Source: Actinomycetota bacterium (GTDB lineage Bacteria > Actinomycetota > Actinomycetes > Mycobacteriales > Mycobacteriaceae). From it: a stretch of DNA of 34,028 nucleotides. A model generated the notes under the pieces. The model ran no database searches. It was not told the origin of the DNA and saw only the letters and a list, made by a program, of their open reading frames with translations. Below, piece by piece: positions 1 to 7,753 of the stretch (positions are counted from its first letter, which is position 1; each line of letters opens with the position of its first letter). The DNA lies in NCBI GenBank assembly GCA_018268465.1, contig JAFDWN010000009.1, positions 1 through 34,028 on the forward strand. Direction: 5' to 3'. The position numbers were made by a program, and so were the translations under genes.

Positions 1-81
1 AACAGACGCGAAACCAGTATCAGCGACCCAGAACCTTCCCCCAGACGCAAAATTCGGAAAAGGGTGGCACCGCTACTGCGC

Positions 82-279
82 CTAAGCGTCTGTCTCCCCG
101 AAGCAGGGTGGGCCCCATAATCCGCGGCCGGCAGTGCGCGCTGACGCTTCGGCCGCGGCGATCTCGCCTGCCCGCTGCGGCGGCCTGGATACATCGAAAA
201 CGTAGCTTCGTGCTGCCCCTGCGGCCGCGGCAAGAACGGAGTAGTCGCCCTGGTCGGTCTCGACGTACGCCAAGGTGCG
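82..279 (-). pseudogene. Secreted thermonuclease, C-terminal half (disrupted)
   Basis: This is the C-terminal part of a staphylococcal-nuclease-like (SNase) protein. It starts at RTLAYVETD, directly after the catalytic-arginine motif, and runs through the helical segment GEIAAAEASARTAGRG to the conserved LWGPPC ending and a TAG stop at 82. The missing N-terminal half is the minus-strand fragment at 15087-15413, so the gene was cut by the integrative element. The open frame continues to 513 into element DNA without a natural gene start, so any product read from there would be an unrelated N-terminus joined to an inactive nuclease tail lacking the catalytic residues. The assignment rests on the rejoined sequence and is firm; expression of the fragment is unlikely. 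Confidence 0.85.
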
Positions 280-291
280 GTTAACTGCAGT
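275..291. other. Left end of integrative element (attachment junction)
   Basis: GTGCG at 275-279 is shared with the right junction and marks the crossover interval. TTAACTGCAGT (281-291) is the left copy of the imperfect terminal inverted repeat. To the left the sequence codes for the thermonuclease tail; to the right it no longer does. Confidence 0.65.
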
Positions 292-381
292 TGGATGATC
301 CACGTGGTGCGGCTGTGCAGGCTCAACTTGTCGGCCGGTGCGTTTAGTCTCCACGCAGATTGAACTTCCGGACCAGGGGCT

Positions 382-1608
382 GTGATGGATGACGGGATCG
401 AACCGAGACTTGTGGAGGTTCTCGATGTCCCGAGGCTTGGTGCGGTCGTTCGCGGCAATGCGGGCTCGTTGCCGTGGCGTTTGGTCGACGAGTCGGGTGC
501 CGGCGTAAACCACGTCAATCTGTGGTTGGCCGACCTGTTCGCGTGCGACAACTCGCCTGCGACGCTGCGCGCCTATGCGTACGACCTACTGAGCTGGAGT
601 CGTTTCCTCGGCGCACTGCAGGTTTCGTGGACTCAGGCAACGCGGGGCGAAGTCCGGGACTGGGTGAGGTGGTACCGGTGTCGCGCGAACCCGCAACGAC
701 GCCGCGGATCGAGTGCGGATACTCATCGGCCGACCCCAGGTTCTGTGAACGAGCGGACGGGCAAGGCCTACCTGGAGTCTTCCTACGCGCGGTCGTCGAT
801 GAATCGCAGACTGTCGTCGCTCAGTGGCTTCTACGAGTTCGCCCTGGAGTCGGATCTCGGGCCGCTCATCAACCCGGTACCGAAATCGCGCGACGATCTC
901 ACTCGACTCGACGTGCACCGCCAGCACTTCGATAACCCGCGCCCCCAAAAGCGCGCGCCTTATCGGCAGAAGCTAGTGGAACGTGCGCCGCGCGCGCTCA
1001 GCGACGACCTGTACGAGGAGGTATTTGCATCGCTGAGAACAAACCGCGACCGTGCCATTGTCGCTACGGCGATCTCCTCTGGTTTACGCGCCAGTGAACT
1101 GCTCAGCATGCGGCGGGGGATGCTCCATGCCGCCGACCAAACCGCCGATGTAATACCCAAGGGCGGGAATGGAAGTCGTGTCATGGTCCGTATCAGTCCC
1201 ACTGCGTATCTCTGGATCGCCCGGTACCTTGCTGAGCGCCCCGTGGGTCCGCCTGAAGAGCCAGTCTGGCTGACATTGCGCGGCACACCGCGGCCGCTGA
1301 GCTATTGGGCAATGCGACAGATCCTTGAACGCAGCAACGCGCTGCTGGGCTCCAACGTCACGATGCATGACTTCCGGCACACCTTCTGCATGCGTCTCGC
1401 CCAGGACGAGAACATGACCATCGCGGAAATGCAGGAGCTGATGCGGCACGCGTCGATCGCCAGCACCACACGCTACCTGCGACCCACCGTAGCCGAACTC
1501 GTCGACAAACTTGATCAGCACTGGAATAGACCCCCGTCACCGCAGCCCACGCCGGCGAAAGGCTATGCGGCAGAAGATCTCCAAGTTCTTTTCGGTCGGG
1601 CATTCTGA
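382..1608 (+). CDS. Tyrosine recombinase/transposase A (Tn554 TnpA-like)
   Basis: Site-specific tyrosine recombinase that probably cuts and rejoins the element ends together with the next gene. The 408-aa protein has an N-terminal SAM-like core-binding region (about residues 45-160) and a C-terminal catalytic domain with the complete active set: R236 in GLRASE, K260, H329-D-F-R332, H356 in LMRHAS, and nucleophile Y365 in TTRYL. Start GTG 382 or the adjacent ATG 385 are both possible; the frame is intact to the TGA at 1606-1608. That stop overlaps the start of the second recombinase by one base, implying translational coupling. It is the first gene inside the left end, as expected for a recombinase next to its own attachment site. 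TnpA-like rather than XerD-like is inferred from the pairing with a much longer second recombinase. Confidence 0.85.
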   Translation: MMDDGIEPRLVEVLDVPRLGAVVRGNAGSLPWRLVDESGAGVNHVNLWLADLFACDNSPATLRAYAYDLLSWSRFLGALQVSWTQATRGEVRDWVRWYRCRANPQRRRGSSADTHRPTPGSVNERTGKAYLESSYARSSMNRRLSSLSGFYEFALESDLGPLINPVPKSRDDLTRLDVHRQHFDNPRPQKRAPYRQKLVERAPRALSDDLYEEVFASLRTNRDRAIVATAISSGLRASELLSMRRGMLHAADQTADVIPKGGNGSRVMVRISPTAYLWIARYLAERPVGPPEEPVWLTLRGTPRPLSYWAMRQILERSNALLGSNVTMHDFRHTFCMRLAQDENMTIAEMQELMRHASIASTTRYLRPTVAELVDKLDQHWNRPPSPQPTPAKGYAAEDLQVLFGRAF

Positions 1609-3986
1609 TGGCGCGGGTGCTCACGCGTGCCCAGTCGCTGGCGAGTTCGTCTGCGTTTGCCAACCATCCAGTCGAAGTACTGCCTTCGCTGTCCCCGACG
1701 CCCGAGGACCATCCGTGGTTCGGAAACACTGTCACCTGCGCCGAACGTGAACGCATCATCACTGCGGGACTTCCGCTCGTGATGGCACGGATGAGTGAGA
1801 AGTACCGCAGCGAGGCAGTAGCCCGCAGCGGTGCACGGCTCTGGCTGAGTCGCCTATTGGACTGGCTGGATGGCTTTGTCGGCGACAGTTATCAAGACCG
1901 TTGGATCGCCAGCGATTCCGATCGCCAGCCGAAGGCGTGGTGCCCAGCCTTATCAACCGGATCGCATACACGGCTTGGGGCAAGGCTGTCGATCAACGCA
2001 CTCATAATGCTGGGGGTCATTCGTCCCGGCCATGACTGGTTGATCGAGAACAAGCAGGCGCGGTTCTACCGTGACTGGACGACCACGCACGAACCGAAGG
2101 CGTGGGATCGCTACTTCGCCGCCGCGGAGCACGAGGGCGCACCGGAAGTGAAGAAATGGCGAACCGCCACCCACCTGGTACGTATCAGCATCTGCAACGG
2201 GCTGCCAATCACCGAGCTGCACAGCCAGCATGTGTTGGCCTACCGAGACTTTCTCGTCTCGACCGGCAGGATGCCGGGGGATCTTCTCGCCATGTGGCAC
2301 TACGGACGCCGCGGCGGACTGTTCGCCGGTGAAGCCGACGACCTGCGGCACTACCTCATCGCCAAACGTCTCAGTCCCACCGAACTGGTCGACCGCTTCA
2401 ATGTGCGAGCTCCCAGCGTGCGAGGACTGTTGATCGCCTACCTCGCCGAGATCGCCGTCGGTCAGGACTACGCCAGCCTGGACGGAACCAGCCGAAACCT
2501 GGTGAAGCTGTTCTGGAAACCGATCGAAGACGCCAACCCCGGCATCGACACAATCAGTTTGACGAAGGCCCAGGCATCCGCCTGGAAAGAGTGGTTGCGC
2601 ACCAAACCGGATGGGACTCCGCGCCGGCACGCCGAGAGCATTCTGGGAGCGGTCCGCAGCTTCTACCTCGACGTGGCTGCCTGGTCCCACGAGGATCCCT
2701 CGACGTGGGCCCATTGGGCTGTCTCATGCCCGGTCAGCATCCGCGACGTCCGAGGCCAGCAGAAGCGCCGGGCCCAGCGGGCACACCGCATGCATGCCCG
2801 CACCCGCACCCTCACCCCGCACGTCGATGCACTCGTCGCTGCAGCCCGGCGGGCGTACGTGCAAGCAGCAGAGCTGCAAGCGGTCGCGACGACAGCGCCG
2901 TTCGGTGAACCGTTCGCCGTGCACGGGAGCACCTACATCAAGCACACACCGGGCAAGCGGGCCGACCGAGTGCGCATCCATGTTCTGCAGGATGGATCGG
3001 AGAAGCGGGTTGACATCCACTACACCGTGACACGGGCCTTCATGACCTGGACGATCATCGAGGTGTTGCGCCACACCGGTATCCGGATCGAAGAGATGCT
3101 GGAGCTGACCCATCTGAGCATCAAGCAGTACCGCAAACCCGATGGCACCGTGATACCGCTCCTGCAGATCGCACCGAGCAAGACCGATCAGGAGCGGATA
3201 TTTCCCTGCAGCCCGGAGTTGACCACCACCTTGGCGCGACTGGTCGAGTTCGTCAGCATCGATGGCCGCGTTCCGCTGTGCTGCCGAATCGACACACAGG
3301 AACGCCAGGTGTCGGCGCCGATGCCGCATCTGATCCAGATCCGAGAGGGTGGACGGTCGCGGGTAATCAACCAGTGCACGGTCCGAAAGTGGTTATCAGA
3401 GCTGGCCAACAGCATGGCCTTGAAGGACGCTGACGGTACTTCGCTGCATTTCACGCCACACGACTTTCGCCGGATCTTCATCACCGACATCGTCAACGCC
3501 GGGTTCCCGATCCATTTGGCCGCAAAGATGGTGGGCCACAACAATATCGAAGTCACGCGCGGCTACACCGCGGTGTATCAGAAAGATGTCTTCGAGGCAT
3601 ATGACCGGTTCATCGACAACCGTAGACAGGCACGGCCATCGGCCGAATACCGTGAGCCCACCCAAGCCGAATGGGACGAGTTCGTCGAACACTTCGGCCA
3701 GCGCCGGATCGCGCTCGGCAATTGCCACCGCCCCTATGGATCTGACTGTTCCCATGAACATGCCTGCATCCGGTGCGATTTCTGCGAGGTTGAACCGGCC
3801 CAGGCCGCAAGGCTCGATGAGATCCGTGACAACCTTCGCCTCCAGGTGGTCGAGGCCCAAAAGAACCGGTGGCTGGGCGACGTTAACCAATTACGCCTCA
3901 CCATTGAGCACGCCGACCGCAAGGCGGCGAGGCTGGCAGCCCTCACCGAGGCGGCCCCGGTACTCCTTGCCGCGCACACGTCCTGA
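1608..3986 (+). CDS. Large tyrosine recombinase/transposase B (Tn554 TnpB-like) with C-terminal Cys cluster
   Basis: Second recombinase of the element, 792 aa, far longer than ordinary XerC/D enzymes (about 300 aa). The catalytic domain lies around residues 475-660: R493 in HTGIRIEE, K525, H618-D-F-R621, H644 in MVGHNN, and Y653 in TRGYTAVY. The first 400 residues form an extended N-terminal region. After the catalytic domain comes a cysteine-rich stretch (C706, C714, C720, C723, C726, with H718), then a basic, charged helical tail; it could bind a metal. A long second recombinase with a C-terminal extension is typical of Tn554-type TnpB and of recombinase pairs or trios in actinobacteria. 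The ATG at 1608 overlaps the upstream stop (TGATG). The active site is complete, so the element may still be mobile. Confidence 0.83.
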   Translation: MARVLTRAQSLASSSAFANHPVEVLPSLSPTPEDHPWFGNTVTCAERERIITAGLPLVMARMSEKYRSEAVARSGARLWLSRLLDWLDGFVGDSYQDRWIASDSDRQPKAWCPALSTGSHTRLGARLSINALIMLGVIRPGHDWLIENKQARFYRDWTTTHEPKAWDRYFAAAEHEGAPEVKKWRTATHLVRISICNGLPITELHSQHVLAYRDFLVSTGRMPGDLLAMWHYGRRGGLFAGEADDLRHYLIAKRLSPTELVDRFNVRAPSVRGLLIAYLAEIAVGQDYASLDGTSRNLVKLFWKPIEDANPGIDTISLTKAQASAWKEWLRTKPDGTPRRHAESILGAVRSFYLDVAAWSHEDPSTWAHWAVSCPVSIRDVRGQQKRRAQRAHRMHARTRTLTPHVDALVAAARRAYVQAAELQAVATTAPFGEPFAVHGSTYIKHTPGKRADRVRIHVLQDGSEKRVDIHYTVTRAFMTWTIIEVLRHTGIRIEEMLELTHLSIKQYRKPDGTVIPLLQIAPSKTDQERIFPCSPELTTTLARLVEFVSIDGRVPLCCRIDTQERQVSAPMPHLIQIREGGRSRVINQCTVRKWLSELANSMALKDADGTSLHFTPHDFRRIFITDIVNAGFPIHLAAKMVGHNNIEVTRGYTAVYQKDVFEAYDRFIDNRRQARPSAEYREPTQAEWDEFVEHFGQRRIALGNCHRPYGSDCSHEHACIRCDFCEVEPAQAARLDEIRDNLRLQVVEAQKNRWLGDVNQLRLTIEHADRKAARLAALTEAAPVLLAAHTS

Positions 3987-4017
3987 CGCGAGCAGTAAGG
4001 GACCGTCCTTCTGACAG

Positions 4018-4377
4018 CTAGGTGCAGCAGTTGGGGTCGAGGACGACGCAGAGTGCCTGCAGGGCTTCGGGTTTGACGCGGTGAAAGACGTTCATGCCGC
4101 GCCGGTCGGAGATCACCAGCCCGGCTTTGCGGAGCTGGCCCAGGTGGTGGCTGACGGTGGATTCACTCAGGTCGAGCACCGCGGCCAGATCGCCGCTGGT
4201 CTCTTCGCCGGGGCGTGAGCTGAACAGCAGCGACATCATCTTGACCCGCACCGGGTCGGCGAGCGCCTTGAGCCGCATCGCGACCTGCAGGGCATCGGCG
4301 TCGCTGATCGGGCCCGCGGCGACCGGGGCGCAGCACACCGGGGCGGACATGTCGATCACGGGCAGCGCTTTGGGCAT
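4018..4377 (-). CDS. arsR: ArsR-family metalloregulator (Rv2640c-like)
   Basis: Winged-helix repressor of the ArsR/SmtB family, 119 aa. The recognition part is around residues 62-85 (DLAAVLDLSESTVSHHLGQL), preceded by the family signature LKALADPVRVKMMSLL. Candidate As(III)-binding thiols are C15-C16 near the N-terminus and C110, C117, C118 at the C-terminus (ending NCCT). The protein closely resembles Rv2640c of M. tuberculosis as recalled, which is likewise divergent from cadI. It is transcribed away from cadI across a 101-bp gap containing two inverted copies of GACATATATC, the probable operator for both genes. Arsenite or cadmium as the inducer is inferred from neighbours. The start is ATG at 4377. 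Confidence 0.88.
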   Translation of the reverse strand: MPKALPVIDMSAPVCCAPVAAGPISDADALQVAMRLKALADPVRVKMMSLLFSSRPGEETSGDLAAVLDLSESTVSHHLGQLRKAGLVISDRRGMNVFHRVKPEALQALCVVLDPNCCT

Positions 4378-4398
4378 GACCCCATCCTGCCACCTGTC

Positions 4399-4455
4399 TT
4401 GACATATATCAAAAAGGTGGCATCCTGAGGTCGACGCGCCAGTTCGATATATGTC
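4399..4455. promoter_or_regulatory. Divergent ArsR operator between arsR and cadI
   Basis: GACATATATC at 4401-4410 is repeated exactly in inverted orientation as GATATATGTC at 4446-4455. The first copy lies in the near-palindrome TTGACATATATCAA (4399-4412), the kind of site ArsR dimers bind. The two sites sit upstream of the two divergent genes, so each could block one promoter. This is AT-rich in a very GC-rich context. Confidence 0.7.
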
Positions 4456-4478
4456 TCATCCCTAGTGGGAGGTCCATC

Positions 4479-4955
4479 ATGTCCCGTATGCAACTCGCCC
4501 TCAACGTCGATGACCTCGACGAGGCGATCACGTTCTACACCAAACTGTTCGGCGTCGACCCCGCCAAGGTCAAGCCCGGCTATGCCAACTTCGCCGTCGC
4601 CGAGCCGCCGCTGAAGCTGGTGCTGCTGGAAAATCCCGGTAAGGGCGGCACCATCAACCACCTCGGCGTCGAGGTCCAATCCAGCGACAAGGTGCACGCC
4701 GAGATCGCCCGCCTGACCGGCGAGGGGCTGTTCACCGATGAGGAGATCGGCACCACGTGTTGCTTCGCCACCCAGGACAAGGTCTGGGTGACCGGGCCGG
4801 CCGGAGAGAAATGGGAGGTCTACACGGTGCTGGCCGACTCCGACACCTTCGGCACCAGCCCACAGCACCTCGACGATTCCGCCGACGGCGAGGGTGGGGT
4901 GTGTTGCGGCGGAGCCTCCAAGGAGGCTGACCCCGCCGCAGCGTCCTGTTGCTAG
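4479..4955 (+). CDS. cadI: CadI/ArsI: vicinal-oxygen-chelate dioxygenase-like C-As lyase or cadmium-inducible protein
   Basis: Glyoxalase/dioxygenase-superfamily protein, 158 aa, matching mycobacterial CadI and the ArsI C-As lyases that demethylate trivalent organoarsenicals. Likely Fe(II) ligands are Q5, H61 and E113, and the vicinal thiols proposed to bind the arsenical are C94-C95 in GTTCCF. Two further cysteine pairs lie in the C-terminal tail (C142-C143 and C157-C158), which could help bind soft metals. GGGAGG at 4467-4472 is a good ribosome-binding site for the ATG at 4479. It is divergent from arsR, sharing the operator region, and followed by a strong hairpin. Whether it works as a lyase or mainly as a Cd/As-inducible binding protein cannot be decided here. 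Confidence 0.88.
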   Translation: MSRMQLALNVDDLDEAITFYTKLFGVDPAKVKPGYANFAVAEPPLKLVLLENPGKGGTINHLGVEVQSSDKVHAEIARLTGEGLFTDEEIGTTCCFATQDKVWVTGPAGEKWEVYTVLADSDTFGTSPQHLDDSADGEGGVCCGGASKEADPAAASCC

Positions 4956-4965
4956 CCGATCGCAC

Positions 4966-4999
4966 CTGCCGCGGCCGTGGTCACATGGCCGCGGCAGGC
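4966..4999 (+). terminator. GC-rich hairpin after cadI
   Basis: CCTGCCGCGGCC (4966-4977) pairs perfectly with GGCCGCGGCAGG (4988-4999) across a 10-nt loop, just after the cadI stop. There is no T-tract, as is common for actinobacterial terminators. It lies before the ATG of the DinB-like gene and may reduce read-through. Confidence 0.5.
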
Positions 5000-5012
5000 G
5001 CATGATCGGGGC

Positions 5013-5525
5013 ATGGACCGCGATGCCATCGCTGCCGATCTGGAGCGCGCGCGTGTCACGTTCCACCAGCTACTGGCGGCCGCCGGCCCCGACGACTGGG
5101 ATGCGCCGACGCGCGGAACCCGGTGGACCAACGAACAATTGCTGTTCCACATGGTGTTCGGCTACGTGGTCGTGCAGCGGCTGCTGCCCCTGGTGCGGGT
5201 GATGGGCCGACTACCTGACCGCGTCAGCGGGGCATACGCCCGGTTGCTCAACGCCGCGACCACGCCGTTTCATCAAATCAACTACTACGGATCATGCGCC
5301 GCCGCCATGGTCTACAACCGGCGCAGGATGGGCGCCAAACTCGACCGGGTCATCGACTCACTGCAACACCGGCTCGCCCGCGAGACCGACGACACCCTGC
5401 GGCGCGGCATGCATTTCCCGCCGGGATGGGATCCGTTCTTCTCCGACTACATGACGCTGGAAGACGTCTACCGCTACCCCGGGCGCCACTTCGACTTCCA
5501 CGCCGCCCAACTCACCTTCACCTGA
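5013..5525 (+). CDS. DinB/MDMPI-like four-helix protein
   Basis: A 170-aa protein of the DinB/YfiT-like fold, a superfamily of putative metal-dependent thiol (mycothiol or bacillithiol) transferases. Probable metal ligands are H46 in the helix LLFHMVFGY and H159 and H163 in the C-terminal RHFDFH motif, giving the usual His triad. RWTNEQLLFH near residue 38 is the typical DinB opening helix motif. The ATG at 5013 is chosen because an upstream in-frame GTG (4977) lies inside the hairpin following cadI. It sits between cadI and the acr3 operon in the same direction, so a mycothiol-linked role in arsenic detoxification is plausible. That role is inference; the family includes many uncharacterised members. 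Confidence 0.75.
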   Translation: MDRDAIAADLERARVTFHQLLAAAGPDDWDAPTRGTRWTNEQLLFHMVFGYVVVQRLLPLVRVMGRLPDRVSGAYARLLNAATTPFHQINYYGSCAAAMVYNRRRMGAKLDRVIDSLQHRLARETDDTLRRGMHFPPGWDPFFSDYMTLEDVYRYPGRHFDFHAAQLTFT

Positions 5526-5555
5526 CGTTTCATTTGCCAACAACTTCGATATCCG

Positions 5556-5565
5556 TCAATATTGA
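5556..5565. promoter_or_regulatory. Probable operator/promoter of second arsR
   Basis: The perfect palindrome TCAATATTGA lies 3 bp before the arsR ATG at 5569, in an AT-rich patch starting CGATATCCG. AATATT (5559-5564) could serve as a -10 box, giving a nearly leaderless transcript that the repressor would block. The assignment is positional. Confidence 0.45.
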
Positions 5566-5568
5566 TGT

Positions 5569-5943
5569 ATGTCGAAGTCGCAGGAGTCGTTGACCGACGG
5601 GGACGCGTGCTGCCCACCCGGGGCGCTGCTGCGCGAACCCCTTACCGCCGCGGACGCGGCGGACATGGCGGTCAAACTCAAAGCGCTGGCCGATCCGGTA
5701 CGCCTGCAGCTGTTCTCCGCGATCGCCAGCCACGCCGGTGGTGAGGCCTGCGTCTGCGACATCTCCGCCGACATCGAGGTGTCACAACCGACCATCAGCC
5801 ACCACCTCAAAGTGCTGCGCGACGCCGGGCTACTGACCTCACAGCGCCGGGCCTCCTGGGTGTACTACGCCGTGGTGCCCGACGCGCTGGCCAGCCTCGC
5901 CGTCCTGTTCGGCATTGACGCAGCCGCCGGGGTGTCGGCATGA
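5569..5943 (+). CDS. arsR: ArsR-family repressor of the acr3-arsC operon (Rv2642-like)
   Basis: ArsR/SmtB winged-helix repressor, 124 aa. Features in order are N-terminal C14-C15, the LKALADPVRLQLFSAI signature, the CVCDIS motif with C61 and C63 at the start of the DNA-binding region, and the recognition helix region QPTISHHLKVLRDAGLL (about 74-90). CVCD is the classic As(III)-sensing motif of ArsR, and C14-C15 may add a third thiolate. It resembles Rv2642 as recalled. Its stop overlaps the acr3 ATG (ATGA at 5940-5943), so it is the first gene of arsR-acr3-arsC and should autoregulate that operon. A palindrome directly upstream is the likely operator. Confidence 0.9.
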   Translation: MSKSQESLTDGDACCPPGALLREPLTAADAADMAVKLKALADPVRLQLFSAIASHAGGEACVCDISADIEVSQPTISHHLKVLRDAGLLTSQRRASWVYYAVVPDALASLAVLFGIDAAAGVSA

Positions 5944-7058
5944 CCGACACCACCACCCCGGCCCCAGCGGTCGTGGGCAAGCTCTCCACCCTGGATCGGT
6001 TCCTGCCGCTGTGGATCGGCGCGGCGATGGTCGCCGGGTTGCTGCTGGGCCGCTGGGTTCCCGGCTTGAACACCGCGCTGGAAAGCGTTCAGCTGGACGG
6101 GATTTCACTACCCATCGCTCTTGGCCTGCTCATCATGATGTACCCGGTGCTGGCCAAGGTCCGCTACGACCGCCTCGACACCGTCACCGGCGACCGCAAG
6201 CTGCTGCTGTCCTCACTGGTCCTGAACTGGGTGCTCGGCCCCGCGCTGATGTTCGCGCTCGCGTGGCTGCTGCTGCCCGACCTGCCCGAATACCGGACCG
6301 GCCTGATCATCGTCGGCCTGGCCCGCTGCATCGCCATGGTCATCATCTGGAACGACCTGGCCTGCGGCGACCGGGAAGCCGCCGCCGTCCTCGTGGCGCT
6401 CAACTCGATCTTCCAGGTCATCATGTTCGCCCTGCTGGGCTGGTTCTATCTGTCGGTGCTGCCCGGCTGGCTCGGCCTGGAACAGACCACCATCGACACC
6501 TCCCCGTGGCAGATCGCCAAGTCCGTGCTCATATTTCTGGGCATCCCGCTGCTGGCCGGCTACCTGTCGCGCCGGCTCGGCGAGAAAACCAAGGGCCGTG
6601 ACTGGTACGAGGCCAAGTTCCTGCCCCGGATCGGGCCGTGGGCGCTCTACGGGCTGCTGTTCACTATCGTGATTCTCTTTGCGCTGCAAGGCGACCAGAT
6701 CACCCACCAACCGTTCGACGTCGCCCGCATCGCCCTGCCGCTACTAGCGTACTTCGCGATCATGTGGGGCGGAGGCTACCTGCTCGGCACCATGCTCGAT
6801 CTCGGTTATGAGCGCACCACCACCCTGGCGTTCACCGCCGCGGGCAACAACTTCGAACTCGCCATCGCCGTCGCGATCGCCACCTACGGCGCCACCTCCG
6901 GCCAAGCCCTGGCCGGCGTCGTCGGCCCGTTGATCGAAGTCCCGGTCCTGGTCGGGTTGGTCTACGTGTCCTTGGCGTTGCGCAACCGGTTCCACCACCA
7001 CACCTCCCAACACCTTCCTGCCGACGGCTCGACGACGAGAACGGAACCCAATCCATGA
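5940..7058 (+). CDS. acr3: ACR3 arsenite efflux permease
   Basis: Polytopic inner-membrane arsenite exporter of the ACR3 (BART) family, 372 aa, with about ten hydrophobic segments. The essential thiol and family signature are visible at C130 in GLARCIAMVIIWNDLACGD, and the conserved glutamate in the discontinuous helix is E306 in AGNNFELAIA. It expels As(OH)3 made by the arsenate reductases encoded immediately downstream, using the proton gradient. Its start overlaps arsR and its stop overlaps arsC (both ATGA). In M. tuberculosis, as recalled, Rv2643 carries permease and reductase domains in one chain, whereas here they are separate genes. Confidence 0.93.
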   Translation: MTDTTTPAPAVVGKLSTLDRFLPLWIGAAMVAGLLLGRWVPGLNTALESVQLDGISLPIALGLLIMMYPVLAKVRYDRLDTVTGDRKLLLSSLVLNWVLGPALMFALAWLLLPDLPEYRTGLIIVGLARCIAMVIIWNDLACGDREAAAVLVALNSIFQVIMFALLGWFYLSVLPGWLGLEQTTIDTSPWQIAKSVLIFLGIPLLAGYLSRRLGEKTKGRDWYEAKFLPRIGPWALYGLLFTIVILFALQGDQITHQPFDVARIALPLLAYFAIMWGGGYLLGTMLDLGYERTTTLAFTAAGNNFELAIAVAIATYGATSGQALAGVVGPLIEVPVLVGLVYVSLALRNRFHHHTSQHLPADGSTTRTEPNP

Positions 7059-7723
7059 CTGACAGCCCCGTCACCCACGAGCTTCGCCACGATCTGTCCA
7101 TCGACCAGCAACTCGCCCTGAAAACCGCGGCGACCCGGCTGGGCGGTGAGTTCGATGGCACCTTCGGTACCGAAACCATCGAACGGTTCTTGCATTCGTC
7201 CTACGACCAGTTCGCCGGCCGGGCCACCATTCCGAACTTCCTGCCGCTGTTGGCCGAACGGTTCGCCCGCCAACGCCTGCACGCCCTGGCGAGAGTGGAA
7301 GGAAAGATCAGCGACGGCAAACCGACCGTGTTGTTCCTGTGCACCCACAACGCCGGCCGCTCGCAGATGGCGCTGGGCTACTTCACCCACCTGGCCGGTG
7401 ACCGGGCCGTCGCCTGGTCCGGTGGATCCGAACCCGGCAACGAGATCAACCCCGCCGCGATCGCTGCCATGCACGAAGTCGGTATCGACATCACTGGCGA
7501 ATACCCCAAACCCTGGACCGACGAAATTGTGCAGGCGGCCGACGTCGTCATCACCATGGGCTGCGGGGACGCCTGCCCGATCTTCCCCGGGAAACGCTAC
7601 GAGAACTGGGAACTGCCCGACCCCGCCGGCCAGGGCCTCGACGCCGTCCGCCCGATCCGCGACGACATCGAAGAACGCGTCCACCGTTTGTTGGCCGACC
7701 TGAACGTGCCCGTCACCCGGTAG
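7055..7723 (+). CDS. arsC: Arsenate reductase ArsC (LMW-PTP fold, three-cysteine type) with N-terminal helical domain
   Basis: Reduces arsenate to arsenite for export by ACR3. The catalytic domain begins near residue 90 with P-loop C96-THNAG-R102-S, the CX5R motif of the low-molecular-weight phosphatase fold. C170 and C174 in GCGDACP are the relay thiols, and D189-P190 supplies the general acid. This three-Cys pattern is characteristic of thioredoxin-coupled ArsC. Residues 1-85 form an additional helical domain found in actinobacterial ArsC proteins; its role is unknown. Length is 222 aa versus about 130 for the bare domain. It is the third gene of the overlapping arsR-acr3-arsC operon. Confidence 0.9.
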   Translation: MTDSPVTHELRHDLSIDQQLALKTAATRLGGEFDGTFGTETIERFLHSSYDQFAGRATIPNFLPLLAERFARQRLHALARVEGKISDGKPTVLFLCTHNAGRSQMALGYFTHLAGDRAVAWSGGSEPGNEINPAAIAAMHEVGIDITGEYPKPWTDEIVQAADVVITMGCGDACPIFPGKRYENWELPDPAGQGLDAVRPIRDDIEERVHRLLADLNVPVTR

Positions 7724-7753
7724 CCGCGAAAACCTCAAGGGAACACACCGAAT

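Noticed and set aside
82-513. Complete 143-aa gene on the minus strand at the left edge
   Set aside because: Only the part up to about 279 matches a nuclease; the rest is element DNA antisense to the recombinase. Treated as a gene fragment instead.
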